The translations under genes were made by a program, and so were the position numbers. A DNA stretch of 39,212 nt from Actinomycetota bacterium (lineage in GTDB: Bacteria; Actinomycetota; Actinomycetes; Nanopelagicales; Nanopelagicaceae): positions 1 through 39,212 of the forward strand of contig CANLHI010000007.1 of the NCBI GenBank assembly GCA_947490845.1. The letters are read 5' to 3'. The notes under the pieces are model-generated. The model was given only the letters and a program-made list of their open reading frames with translations, was not told where the DNA came from and made no database searches. Shown here one piece after another: positions 32,811 to 39,212 of the stretch (the first letter of the stretch is position 1; the number at the start of each line of letters is the position of its first letter).

Positions 32811-32835
32811 CCTTAAGCGAACTAGTGGCTTAAGG
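32811..32835 (+). other. Hairpin between the first permease and the binding-protein gene
   Basis: A perfect 8-bp stem CCTTAAGC/GCTTAAGG encloses a 9-nt loop. It lies 12 nt after the permease stop and has no T-tract. It may mark an RNA processing or stability point, or a weak attenuator. Confidence 0.5.
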
Positions 32836-32904
32836 GGAAATTGCCGCAGTACAGGATTGGGCTTGAAACCTAATCGTGCAAATGCAGCAAAGTTCTAACT
32901 CATT

Positions 32905-32933
32905 TCGCGGCCGCGATATGAGACGTACTCATA
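32905..32933 (+). other. Two adjoining inverted repeats next to the binding-protein ribosome site
   Basis: A 12-bp perfect palindrome TCGCGGCCGCGA (32905-32916) is followed directly by TATGAG-ACGTA-CTCATA (32917-32933), a 6-bp stem with a 5-nt loop. The AGGAGG ribosome-binding tract begins at 32934. These could be an operator or an mRNA fold that sets translation. Confidence 0.5.
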
Positions 32934-32943
32934 AGGAGGACAA

Positions 32944-34710
32944 ATGTCAGTAATGAAAATTACTGCTCGTCGCCTCATAGCAACTACAAGCGTTGCAGCA
33001 CTCGCTGCTTCCGTAGTTCTAGTAGGTGGCATGAATTCAGCTAACGCTGCAACAGCGAAGCCAGTTACTGGTGGAACTTTGAATTTCTACACACACAGTG
33101 AGCAATTTCCTAATCTAGATCCACAACGTATCTACACAGGTCGCGATATCGCGTTCTTGAGTTCATACTTGATGCGAACACTTGTTTCTTACAAGCCAGT
33201 TGCTGGAAAAGACGGAGCAAGCCTTGTTGCTGATATGGCAACTAACACTGGTGTACCAAGCAATAAAGCAAAGACATGGAAATTTACTTTGCGTCCAGGC
33301 GTTTCATGGGAAGATGGCAAGCCGGTTACATGTGCTGATGTGAAGTACGGATGGTCTCGTACATTTGCAACAGATGTATATGTAGAAGGTCCTGCTTACC
33401 CAATCACATGGCTGGATATTCCAAAGGACAAAGATGGATCATCTGCATACAAGGGTCCATATAAGAAGACTGGTCAAGCACTATTCGACAAGTCAATTAA
33501 TTGTTCTTCAGACAACCGTACAATCACATTTAACTTATCTCGTACGGTTCCAGACTTTAACTACTACCTCACATACCTAGCTGGCGGACCAGTTCCGAAG
33601 GCAAAGGACACTGGAGATAAGTACGACCTACGCCCAATGGCATCAGGTCCATACATGATCAAGAAGTACGCCATCAATGATGAAATGGTTCTTGTTCGTA
33701 ACCCAAATTGGAAGAAGTCATCAGATCCAATCCGTACTCCATATCCAGATGACATCATTGTCACATTCGGTATGGATGAAGATGTTCGTGATGCAACCGA
33801 TATGGAAGATCTAATTCCTAACGGAATCAACATGGATGGATTGCAACCAACAAATAACGTTGCATTCTTCGAGGATCCAACAAAGAAGAATCGTCGTATG
33901 AATAACTACGATCCTTACACTTCATACCTTGCAGCAAATAACTCAGCAGGTCGCCTTGATTGCCTAGATGTTCGTAAGGCTGTTTTCTTTGCCTTCGACA
34001 ACCAGTCACTCATCGACCTATCTGGTGGAACTACCTACTACGGTGAAATGGGCGATAACCCTGTTAAGCCAGTAATTGGTATGGACTATGCACCTACAAA
34101 GGGAAATATCCACGATCCAAACTTTAAGATCGGTGGAAACCCAGAGTATGCAAAGACACTACTGGAGAAGGCTAAGACTTCTTGTCCAGAAGCGTATGAC
34201 CGCGCAACAAACCCTGCAAAGGGTCTTAAGTACTACCGCGCAGATACAGCTACCAATAAGAAGGCAGCAGTACTTGTAGAGGCAGCACTTGGTAAGGCAG
34301 GTTTCGTAATCGAAACTGTTTACAAGCCAGCCGGTACATACAATGCAAACCTTGAGACATATAAGAAGGAAACTGACTTCTTATCATCTGGTTGGGGCGC
34401 AGACTGGGCGAATGCATCAACAGTTATTCCAGAACTTTGGGGTGAAGGTTGCTGTAACTACACTAATAACCAGAAGACAGCTGCATACGCACCGTTTATC
34501 AAGAAGGTAAACCTGGCACTCGTCGAGCTTGATCGTAAGAAGCAAGCGAAGATGTGGCAGGAACTTTCTCAGTACGGTATGGATCAGTACTGGTATATCC
34601 GTACAGTCTTTGGAAAGTCTCAGCAGACATGGGGCTCAAAGATCGGCGGCGTTTATTACTGGGAGCCACAGGGAAGCTTCGGCTTCGGACAGCTCTTCGT
34701 AAAGCAATAA
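32944..34710 (+). CDS. Peptide ABC transporter substrate-binding protein (SBP family 5)
   Basis: This is a 588-residue extracellular solute-binding protein of family 5 (OppA/DppA type). Residues 1-35 form a signal peptide (RR in the n-region, Ala/Val-rich core, NSANA cleavage site) with no lipobox Cys, like the other binding proteins in this window. The mature protein begins KPVTGGTLNFY and has the family motif WKFTLRPGVSWEDGKPVTCADVKYGWSR, LRPMASGPYMIKKY, and the C-terminal FLSSGWGADWANASTVIPELWG. It may carry disulfides (CSSD, SCPEAYD, EGCCNY). AGGAGG lies 4 nt before ATG 32944. Codon choice is strongly biased, suggesting high expression. The likely ligand is a di- or oligopeptide; other family 5 ligands cannot be excluded. 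Confidence 0.92.
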   Translation: MSVMKITARRLIATTSVAALAASVVLVGGMNSANAATAKPVTGGTLNFYTHSEQFPNLDPQRIYTGRDIAFLSSYLMRTLVSYKPVAGKDGASLVADMATNTGVPSNKAKTWKFTLRPGVSWEDGKPVTCADVKYGWSRTFATDVYVEGPAYPITWLDIPKDKDGSSAYKGPYKKTGQALFDKSINCSSDNRTITFNLSRTVPDFNYYLTYLAGGPVPKAKDTGDKYDLRPMASGPYMIKKYAINDEMVLVRNPNWKKSSDPIRTPYPDDIIVTFGMDEDVRDATDMEDLIPNGINMDGLQPTNNVAFFEDPTKKNRRMNNYDPYTSYLAANNSAGRLDCLDVRKAVFFAFDNQSLIDLSGGTTYYGEMGDNPVKPVIGMDYAPTKGNIHDPNFKIGGNPEYAKTLLEKAKTSCPEAYDRATNPAKGLKYYRADTATNKKAAVLVEAALGKAGFVIETVYKPAGTYNANLETYKKETDFLSSGWGADWANASTVIPELWGEGCCNYTNNQKTAAYAPFIKKVNLALVELDRKKQAKMWQELSQYGMDQYWYIRTVFGKSQQTWGSKIGGVYYWEPQGSFGFGQLFVKQ

Positions 34711-34727
34711 ACATCTAAGTTGCAAGA

Positions 34728-34761
34728 GCCAAGGTGTGCAGGGAAACCTGCACACCTTGGC
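34728..34761 (+). terminator. Strong GAAA-tetraloop hairpin after the binding-protein gene
   Basis: A perfect 15-bp stem (34728-34742 with 34747-34761) is capped by GAAA. TTGCA and TGCAA flanks can extend it with internal mismatches. The following sequence is AATGCAAGAAAG, not a T-run, so full termination is doubtful. Partial termination or 3'-end protection would raise binding-protein mRNA over the downstream genes. Confidence 0.65.
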
Positions 34762-34816
34762 AATGCAAGAAAGAATTTTCCGTACTACTTATTAACTGAT
34801 TGAAGGGAGAAGGAAG

Positions 34817-35818
34817 ATGTTCACATTTGTACTTAAGCGACTTGCGTACACCATCATTCTTCTAGCAATTGTTAGCCTTACCATTTTCTTTATCTTTGAT
34901 TTGATTCCAGTTGATCCAGCGCGCTTGGTCTGTTCAAAGCAGTGCACGCCATCACTCGTTGAAGCTAACCGCCAAAGACTCGGACTCGACGTTTCAGTCC
35001 TCGAGCAATGGTGGCGATTTATTGTGGGGCTCTTTGCGGGGCGAACATTTGGTGAAGAAGGAATTGCAATCACCTGTGCGGCGCCCGCTCTTGGCTACTC
35101 ATTCTCACGTCACGAATGTGTGACAACAATCGTTGCCGAAGCCTTCCCATTCACCCTTAGCCTGGCCTTAGGTGCATTTGTTCTCTGGTTATCTGTGGGA
35201 ATTTCTCTAGGTGTTCTTTCAGCACGCAAAAAGGGAAAGTTTGCAGATCGCGCAGCCTCAGTCTTCGTATTAGTCGGAACATCACTTCCTACCTTTATCA
35301 CCGGAATTTTAGTTGTGCTCTTTATCGTCCTTAGATTTAATCTGGTTAACCCACTAGAGCTCGGTAATTGGCATAACCCATTTACTGAACCACTGGGTTG
35401 GCTTCAGACTTTCTTCTTTCCTTGTGCCACTTTGGCCTTGGCCTATGCAGCGACATATACCCGTTTTACTCGCTCCAATGTCATCGAAACATCAAGTGAA
35501 GACTTTATTCGCACAGCGCGAGCAAAAGGCTTAAGTGAGAAAGTAATCTTGCGCAAGCACACCTTGCGTGCAGCACTTGCTCCAATCACCACAATCGCCG
35601 GCCTTGATTTCGCTGGCTTACTTGGGGGTGCAATCATCACCGAGGGAATCTTTGGACTCAATGGACTTGGCAGGCTTAGCATCAAGGCTGTTACGCAAAC
35701 TTATGATTTACCAATTATCGTTGCAACAACCCTGATTGCATCCGCCTTCGTATTAATAATGAACCTAATCGTAGATATTGCATACGCATACATTGATCCA
35801 AGAGTGCGGACCACATGA
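34817..35818 (+). CDS. Peptide/oligopeptide-type ABC transporter permease (DppB/OppB-like)
   Basis: This is a 333-residue permease of the DppB/OppB type. It opens with MFTFVLKRLAYTIILLAIVSLTIFFIFDLIPVDPA, the usual first helix and the F-D-L-I-P-V-D-P-A motif. An external loop of about 70 residues with four Cys (SKQC, TCAAP and HEC among them) follows and may be disulfide-linked. The EAA loop is EDFIRTARAKGLSEKVILRKHTLRAALAPI, and FAGLLGGAIITEGIFGLNGLGRL follows. GGGAGAAGGAAG precedes the ATG. It overlaps the first ATPase gene by 4 nt and pairs with the DppC-like permease encoded at the start of the operon. Confidence 0.92.
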   Translation: MFTFVLKRLAYTIILLAIVSLTIFFIFDLIPVDPARLVCSKQCTPSLVEANRQRLGLDVSVLEQWWRFIVGLFAGRTFGEEGIAITCAAPALGYSFSRHECVTTIVAEAFPFTLSLALGAFVLWLSVGISLGVLSARKKGKFADRAASVFVLVGTSLPTFITGILVVLFIVLRFNLVNPLELGNWHNPFTEPLGWLQTFFFPCATLALAYAATYTRFTRSNVIETSSEDFIRTARAKGLSEKVILRKHTLRAALAPITTIAGLDFAGLLGGAIITEGIFGLNGLGRLSIKAVTQTYDLPIIVATTLIASAFVLIMNLIVDIAYAYIDPRVRTT

Positions 35819-36837
35819 GTAAATTCTTAGAAGTCACCAACCTGAATGTCACATTCCCGACTCAAGATGGTGAAGTTCGCGCATCTAATGAAGTCTCCTA
35901 TTCTGTAGACCTAGGTGAAACTCTGGCAATTGTTGGTGAGTCTGGCTCTGGAAAATCGGTTTCAAACTTAGCTGTGATGGGACTTCACAACCCGACACGA
36001 ACAAAGATCACTGGAAGTGCCGTACTTAACCTTGCTAACGGTCCTGTCGATGTGATCTCAGCATCTGCCGAAACAGTTCGCCGTCTTCGTGGCAAGGCAA
36101 TGTCGATGATCTTTCAAGATCCGATGTCGGCGCTGCACCCTTTCTTTACAATTGGTGATCAAATTGCAGAAGGATGGCATCTCTATAACAAGGGTTCAAA
36201 GAAAGACGGCATCAAGAAAGCAACTGAGATGCTCGAGATTGTTGGAATTCCGGATGCCTCATCTCGAGTGCATGATTACCCACACCAATTTTCAGGGGGC
36301 ATGCGCCAGCGTGCGATGATTGCAATGGCACTTGTTAACAATCCATCGCTCTTAATTGCCGATGAACCAACTACCGCCCTTGATGTAACAGTTCAATCTC
36401 AGATCCTCAAACTTCTGAAAGATCTGCAGAAAGAATTTAATATGGCAATCATTTTGATCACCCACGATCTTGGGGTAGTCGCAGAAGTTGCCGACCGTAT
36501 CTGTGTTATGTATGGCGGGCGCATTGTTGAAAATGGCACGGTTGATGACATTTTCTATCGCCCTGAACATCCTTACACTCTTGGACTTCTTAACTCTGTT
36601 CCACGAATTTCTGATGGCCAATCTCATCGCCTACGTGCAATTCCTGGGCAACCACCATCTCTCATTAGCTTGCCATCGGGCTGCGCTTTCCAGCCTCGCT
36701 GTGAGTATTCATCCAAAGTCACATCGGGGGCTTGCAATTCTACTGTTCCATCATTGAGTGATAAAGGTTCCGGGCATCTCTCTCGCTGCCATCTTGATGT
36801 AGCCGATCTCAACAATCTCGTTAAAGATAAGGCATAG
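35815..36837 (+). CDS. Peptide ABC transporter ATPase (DppD/OppD-like)
   Basis: This is a 340-residue ATPase of the DppD/OppD type. It has Walker [13 protein letters not shown]-loop [13 protein letters not shown], signature [15 protein letters not shown], Walker [15 protein letters not shown], and the switch His in [15 protein letters not shown]. The C-terminal extension with [12 protein letters not shown] and [20 protein letters not shown] contains the Cys-rich oligopeptide-ATPase domain (oligo_HPY), which in several members binds an iron-sulfur cluster. Its start overlaps the permease stop (ATGA). The companion ATPase gene starts 3 nt after its stop, so the two form a heterodimeric motor. 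Confidence 0.94.
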   Translation: MSKFLEVTNLNVTFPTQDGEVRASNEVSYSVDLGETLAIVGESGSGKSVSNLAVMGLHNPTRTKITGSAVLNLANGPVDVISASAETVRRLRGKAMSMIFQDPMSALHPFFTIGDQIAEGWHLYNKGSKKDGIKKATEMLEIVGIPDASSRVHDYPHQFSGGMRQRAMIAMALVNNPSLLIADEPTTALDVTVQSQILKLLKDLQKEFNMAIILITHDLGVVAEVADRICVMYGGRIVENGTVDDIFYRPEHPYTLGLLNSVPRISDGQSHRLRAIPGQPPSLISLPSGCAFQPRCEYSSKVTSGACNSTVPSLSDKGSGHLSRCHLDVADLNNLVKDKA

Positions 36838-36840
36838 GTC

Positions 36841-37821
36841 GTGACTGAAAATATTCTTGAATTAAATAACCTCACTAAGTTCTTCCCAGCAAAAGCTGGT
36901 GGAATATTTAGCAGAGCAAAGGGTGAAGTCCGGGCTGTCGATGGGGTAAGCCTTACCGTTGCGCGAGGTGAGACAGTAGGCCTAGTCGGTGAATCTGGCT
37001 GCGGCAAGACAACTGTTGGACGCACAGTGATGAAACTCTATGAGCCAACATCGGGCCAAATTGTTTTTGATGGTCAAGATATTACAAATCTAAAGCGTAA
37101 AGAGATGAAGCCAATTCGCTCCAAGATGCAGATGATCTTTCAGGATCCATTTTCATCTTTAAATCCCCGTCACACAGTGGGAACAATAATCTCTTCTTCC
37201 TACACAATTCATGACATCGAACCTGAAGGCGGTGTTGAACATTCGGTTCGCGAATTACTAACTTTGGTTGGACTTAACCCCGAGCACATCAACCGCTTCC
37301 CTCATGAATTCTCAGGTGGCCAACGCCAACGCATTGGAATTGCGCGATCACTTGCCCTTAAGCCAAAGTTAATTGTTGCCGATGAGCCCGTCTCGGCCCT
37401 AGATGTTTCAATTCAGGCCCAGGTGATTAACCTGCTAGATGATCTGCAGAAAGAGCTTGGACTTTCATACCTTTTCGTGGCTCACGATTTATCTATCGTG
37501 CAACATATCTCTGATCGCGTTGTTGTGATGTATCTGGGCAAAGTTATGGAGATGGCCCCGACTCGTGAACTCTTTGCAAACCCACGCCATCCTTATACCA
37601 AGGCCTTGTTATCTGCTGTTCCTGTTGCAGATCCCAAGATGGGCCGTAGCCGGGAGCGAATCATTTTGCAGGGAGATTTACCAAGCCCAGTGAACCCACC
37701 GAGTGGTTGTGTCTTTAATACTCGCTGCTGGAAGGCGCAAGATATTTGCCGCACAGCAGTTCCTGAAACTATTCAGGTGACACCGTTACAGACTGTTGCT
37801 TGCCATTTCCCAGAAGTTTAA
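36841..37821 (+). CDS. Peptide ABC transporter ATPase (DppF/OppF-like)
   Basis: This is a 326-residue ATPase of the DppF/OppF type, the second motor subunit. Walker A is [14 protein letters not shown]-loop [17 protein letters not shown], signature [16 protein letters not shown], Walker [16 protein letters not shown], and switch His [13 protein letters not shown]. The C-terminal oligo_HPY extension reads [16 protein letters not shown] then [20 protein letters not shown], again with clustered Cys. GTG 36841 starts the gene 3 nt after the DppD-like stop. It ends the operon: its TAA and the convergent lipoprotein stop are only 1 nt apart, leaving no room for a separate terminator. Confidence 0.94.
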   Translation: MTENILELNNLTKFFPAKAGGIFSRAKGEVRAVDGVSLTVARGETVGLVGESGCGKTTVGRTVMKLYEPTSGQIVFDGQDITNLKRKEMKPIRSKMQMIFQDPFSSLNPRHTVGTIISSSYTIHDIEPEGGVEHSVRELLTLVGLNPEHINRFPHEFSGGQRQRIGIARSLALKPKLIVADEPVSALDVSIQAQVINLLDDLQKELGLSYLFVAHDLSIVQHISDRVVVMYLGKVMEMAPTRELFANPRHPYTKALLSAVPVADPKMGRSRERIILQGDLPSPVNPPSGCVFNTRCWKAQDICRTAVPETIQVTPLQTVACHFPEV

Positions 37822-37822
37822 A

Positions 37823-38353
37823 TTACTTAAGCGTTCCGGTTACTTCAATAACGTCTTCATTTAGCGAGACGCCAAGTTCTAAAGGCGCGCCAACTATTGA
37901 GAGGCAACCAACTCCATAAGTAAATGTCGTCGAAGCACCAGCGGCTAAAGGCTCAGTTGGAGCGCCATTGATGTTGTTATCTCCATCGAGGATATCTACG
38001 CAAACGGCGTTGGCAGATTTCATTGAGATTGCCATATTTGCAAGATCAAGTGAATTGCTGCTTTTGTTTTTCACCGTTACGTCAAACTTATTTGCGACCA
38101 TACCCTTTTGATAATTTGAGGCGTATGCACCCGGCGTAAACACAACATTTTCTTGGAATGTGATTGTCAGATCTGAGCCGAGATCAAGTGCTGCGCCAAA
38201 GCCAGTTGCCACAGTCGGTGCAATAGATTCGGTGAATTCGGATGCATCACCCGGATTGGTATTTAGGCCAGTATCACTCTTGCCGCATCCAGTAAGAGTG
38301 GTGGTTGCGGTGAGGCCAAGGATTAGTGCCTGTGCGAAGCGCTTCTTATTCAT
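37823..38353 (-). CDS. Small lipoprotein with a DUF4352-like domain
   Basis: This is a 176-residue lipoprotein. ATG 38353 gives a canonical lipoprotein signal MNKKRFAQALILGLTATTTL followed by TGC (lipid Cys at residue 23). Starting further upstream would overrun the end of the M13 peptidase gene and bury the signal. After a Ser/Asp/Gly/Asn linker the protein carries a beta-sandwich pattern: DLTITFQENVVFTPGAY, NKFDVTVKNKSSNSLDLANMAISMKS, a two-Cys segment (VCVDILDG and GVGC) and a C-terminal strand. This resembles DUF4352/telokin-like immunoprotective-type domains. A TAGAAT -10 box 7 nt upstream suggests a near-leaderless start. It converges on the peptide-transporter operon. Function is unknown. 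Confidence 0.75.
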   Translation of the reverse strand: MNKKRFAQALILGLTATTTLTGCGKSDTGLNTNPGDASEFTESIAPTVATGFGAALDLGSDLTITFQENVVFTPGAYASNYQKGMVANKFDVTVKNKSSNSLDLANMAISMKSANAVCVDILDGDNNINGAPTEPLAAGASTTFTYGVGCLSIVGAPLELGVSLNEDVIEVTGTLK

Positions 38354-38360
38354 GTGCCAA

Positions 38361-38366
38361 ATTCTA
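38361..38366 (-). promoter_or_regulatory. -10 box of the near-leaderless lipoprotein promoter
   Basis: TAGAAT on the minus strand ends 7 nt before ATG 38353, in the gap after the end of the M13 gene (stop at 38370-38372). Confidence 0.45.
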
Positions 38367-38369
38367 CCG

Positions 38370-39212
38370 CTACCAGATCTCAACGCGTTCACCTTCGGCC
38401 AGCCACAACTTATCGCCCTCAGATAATTCGAAGGCTTGATAGAAATCGCTGATATTTCGAACGATCGCATTGCAGCGGAACTCATATGGTGAATGCGGAT
38501 CAGTTGCTATGCGACGGCGCAGTTCTTCGGCACGTACCTTGCCACGCCATGCTTGCGCCCACGATAAGAAGAAACGTTGTTCCCCGGTTAAACCATCAAT
38601 TACAGGGCTCTGCGCGCCCTTTAAAGCCAATTTATAGGCCTTAAACCCAATTGCTAAGCCACCCAGGTCTCCGATGTTCTCACCGACTGTAAGGGCCCCA
38701 TTGACGTGGATATCGGGGGTTTCTTCGGGATAAAGCGCATCAAATTGCTTAATTAGAGCATTAGCGCGCTTTTCAAATTCAGTGCGATCACTCTGGGTCC
38801 ACCAATCGATCATGTTTCCATCGCCATCGAATTTAGAACCTTGATCATCAAAGCCGTGGCCGATTTCATGGCCAATAACTGCTCCAATACCGCCGTAATT
38901 AACTGCGATATCTGCCTCTAAATCAAAGAATGGTGGCTGCAAGATCGCTGCAGGAAAGACGATCTCATTTTGGATCGGATGGTAGTAAGCATTAACAGTC
39001 TGTGGGGTCATTAACCATTCAGTCTTATCAACTGGCTTGCCAATCTTTGCCAGTTCGATATCGCGGGCAAACTTGGTGATCCGACCGATATTTTCAAAGA
39101 GGCCATCGCGGGTAATTGTTAGCGCTGAATAGTCACGCCACTTATCGGGATAGCCAATCTTGGGGGTGAACTTGCCCAGCTTTTCTAGCGCCTTGGTCTT
39201 GGTTTCAGGGCT
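38370..39212 (-). CDS. M13 family (neprilysin/PepO-like) metallopeptidase, C-terminal part
   Basis: This is the C-terminal 280 residues of a zinc endopeptidase of family M13; the frame stays open to the window edge, so the start lies outside. The zinc-binding HExxH is in VIGHEIGHGFDDQG, and the third ligand Glu in GENIGDLGG. Other family landmarks are the upstream VNAYYHPIQNEIVFPAAILQPPFF and the C-terminal DPHSPYEFRCNAIVRNISDFYQAFEL. The protein ends EIW, a shortened version of the usual CxVW ending with the Cys missing, as in other bacterial PepO homologues lacking the mammalian disulfide. It would cleave short peptides, and it neighbours a peptide importer, though on the opposite strand. 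A signal peptide or membrane anchor cannot be judged here. Confidence 0.93.
   Translation of the reverse strand, partial: SPETKTKALEKLGKFTPKIGYPDKWRDYSALTITRDGLFENIGRITKFARDIELAKIGKPVDKTEWLMTPQTVNAYYHPIQNEIVFPAAILQPPFFDLEADIAVNYGGIGAVIGHEIGHGFDDQGSKFDGDGNMIDWWTQSDRTEFEKRANALIKQFDALYPEETPDIHVNGALTVGENIGDLGGLAIGFKAYKLALKGAQSPVIDGLTGEQRFFLSWAQAWRGKVRAEELRRRIATDPHSPYEFRCNAIVRNISDFYQAFELSEGDKLWLAEGERVEIW

Noticed and set aside
36624-37025. 133-codon minus-strand open frame across the two peptide-transporter ATPases
   Set aside because: It is a mirror frame of two well-supported genes.
38354-38485. Upstream extension of the lipoprotein by 44 residues
   Set aside because: It would overlap the M13 peptidase end and bury the lipoprotein signal; ATG 38353 gives a perfect lipobox protein.
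1-39212. CRISPR arrays, tRNA or rRNA genes, IS elements, phage or plasmid genes
   Set aside because: None was seen on reading; intergenic gaps are short and hold only promoters and hairpins.

Overview
The window looks like a chromosomal segment from a small-genome, moderately AT-leaning actinobacterium. The best guess is the freshwater acI / Nanopelagicales group (Candidatus Planktophila or Nanopelagicus-like). Reasons are a SenX3-RegX3 type phosphate two-component pair, a Streptomyces/mycobacterium-style PHO box made of 11-nt GTTCACC direct repeats, an actinobacterial alditol oxidase, a RipA-type NlpC/P60 hydrolase, frequent leaderless starts, and very tight gene packing with many 1-4 nt overlaps. 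The taxon is inferred from gene content only. No rRNA, tRNA, CRISPR, IS element or phage gene was seen.

Layout. (1) 1-2.4 kb: the end of a secreted NlpC/P60 cell-wall hydrolase, an exported BNR-repeat protein and a PaiB-like FMN-binding protein. (2) 2.4-5.0 kb, minus strand: ornithine cyclodeaminase/mu-crystallin family protein, FAD-dependent D-amino-acid dehydrogenase-like protein and a GNAT acetyltransferase, with 4-nt overlaps. (3) 5.1-9.3 kb, plus strand: DUF917 (thiohydantoin desulfurase family), HyuA-type hydantoinase/oxoprolinase, a SnoaL-like protein and an M19 dipeptidase, followed on the minus strand by a hydantoin/Asp-Glu racemase. (4) 10.2-13.9 kb: a ribose-type ABC importer (binding protein, double ATPase, permease), then a transaldolase-family protein and a TauE/SafE exporter on the minus strand. 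Regions 2-4 look like a catabolic island for a cyclic ureide or D-amino-acid-like nutrient plus a sugar. (5) 15.9-18.0 kb: undecaprenyl-diphosphatase coupled to alditol oxidase. (6) 18.0-24.7 kb: the phosphate regulon, senX3-regX3 divergent from phoU-pstC-pstA-pstB-pstS, with a PHO box in the divergent promoter and an intrinsic terminator after pstS. (7) 24.7-28.0 kb: diamine-type acetyltransferase, Orn/Lys/Arg decarboxylase and 4-aminobutyrate aminotransferase, a likely polyamine/GABA group. (8) 28.0-31.7 kb: TRIC-type channel, GNAT, queuine tRNA-ribosyltransferase (tgt) and an MFS transporter. (9) 31.9-37.8 kb: a five-gene oligopeptide/dipeptide-type ABC importer with its binding protein between the two permeases, bracketed by hairpins. 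(10) 37.8-39.2 kb: a small lipoprotein and the end of an M13 metallopeptidase.

The main non-gene signal is a recurring promoter architecture. A TANNNT -10 box lies exactly 6 nt before the start codon of seven genes (7 nt for an eighth), implying leaderless mRNAs. Genes with a clear Shine-Dalgarno sequence are mainly the transporter and catabolic operons. No intergenic stretch exceeds 300 bases. The two longest, 5029-5235 and 10102-10320, hold promoters, an operator-like palindrome and hairpins.
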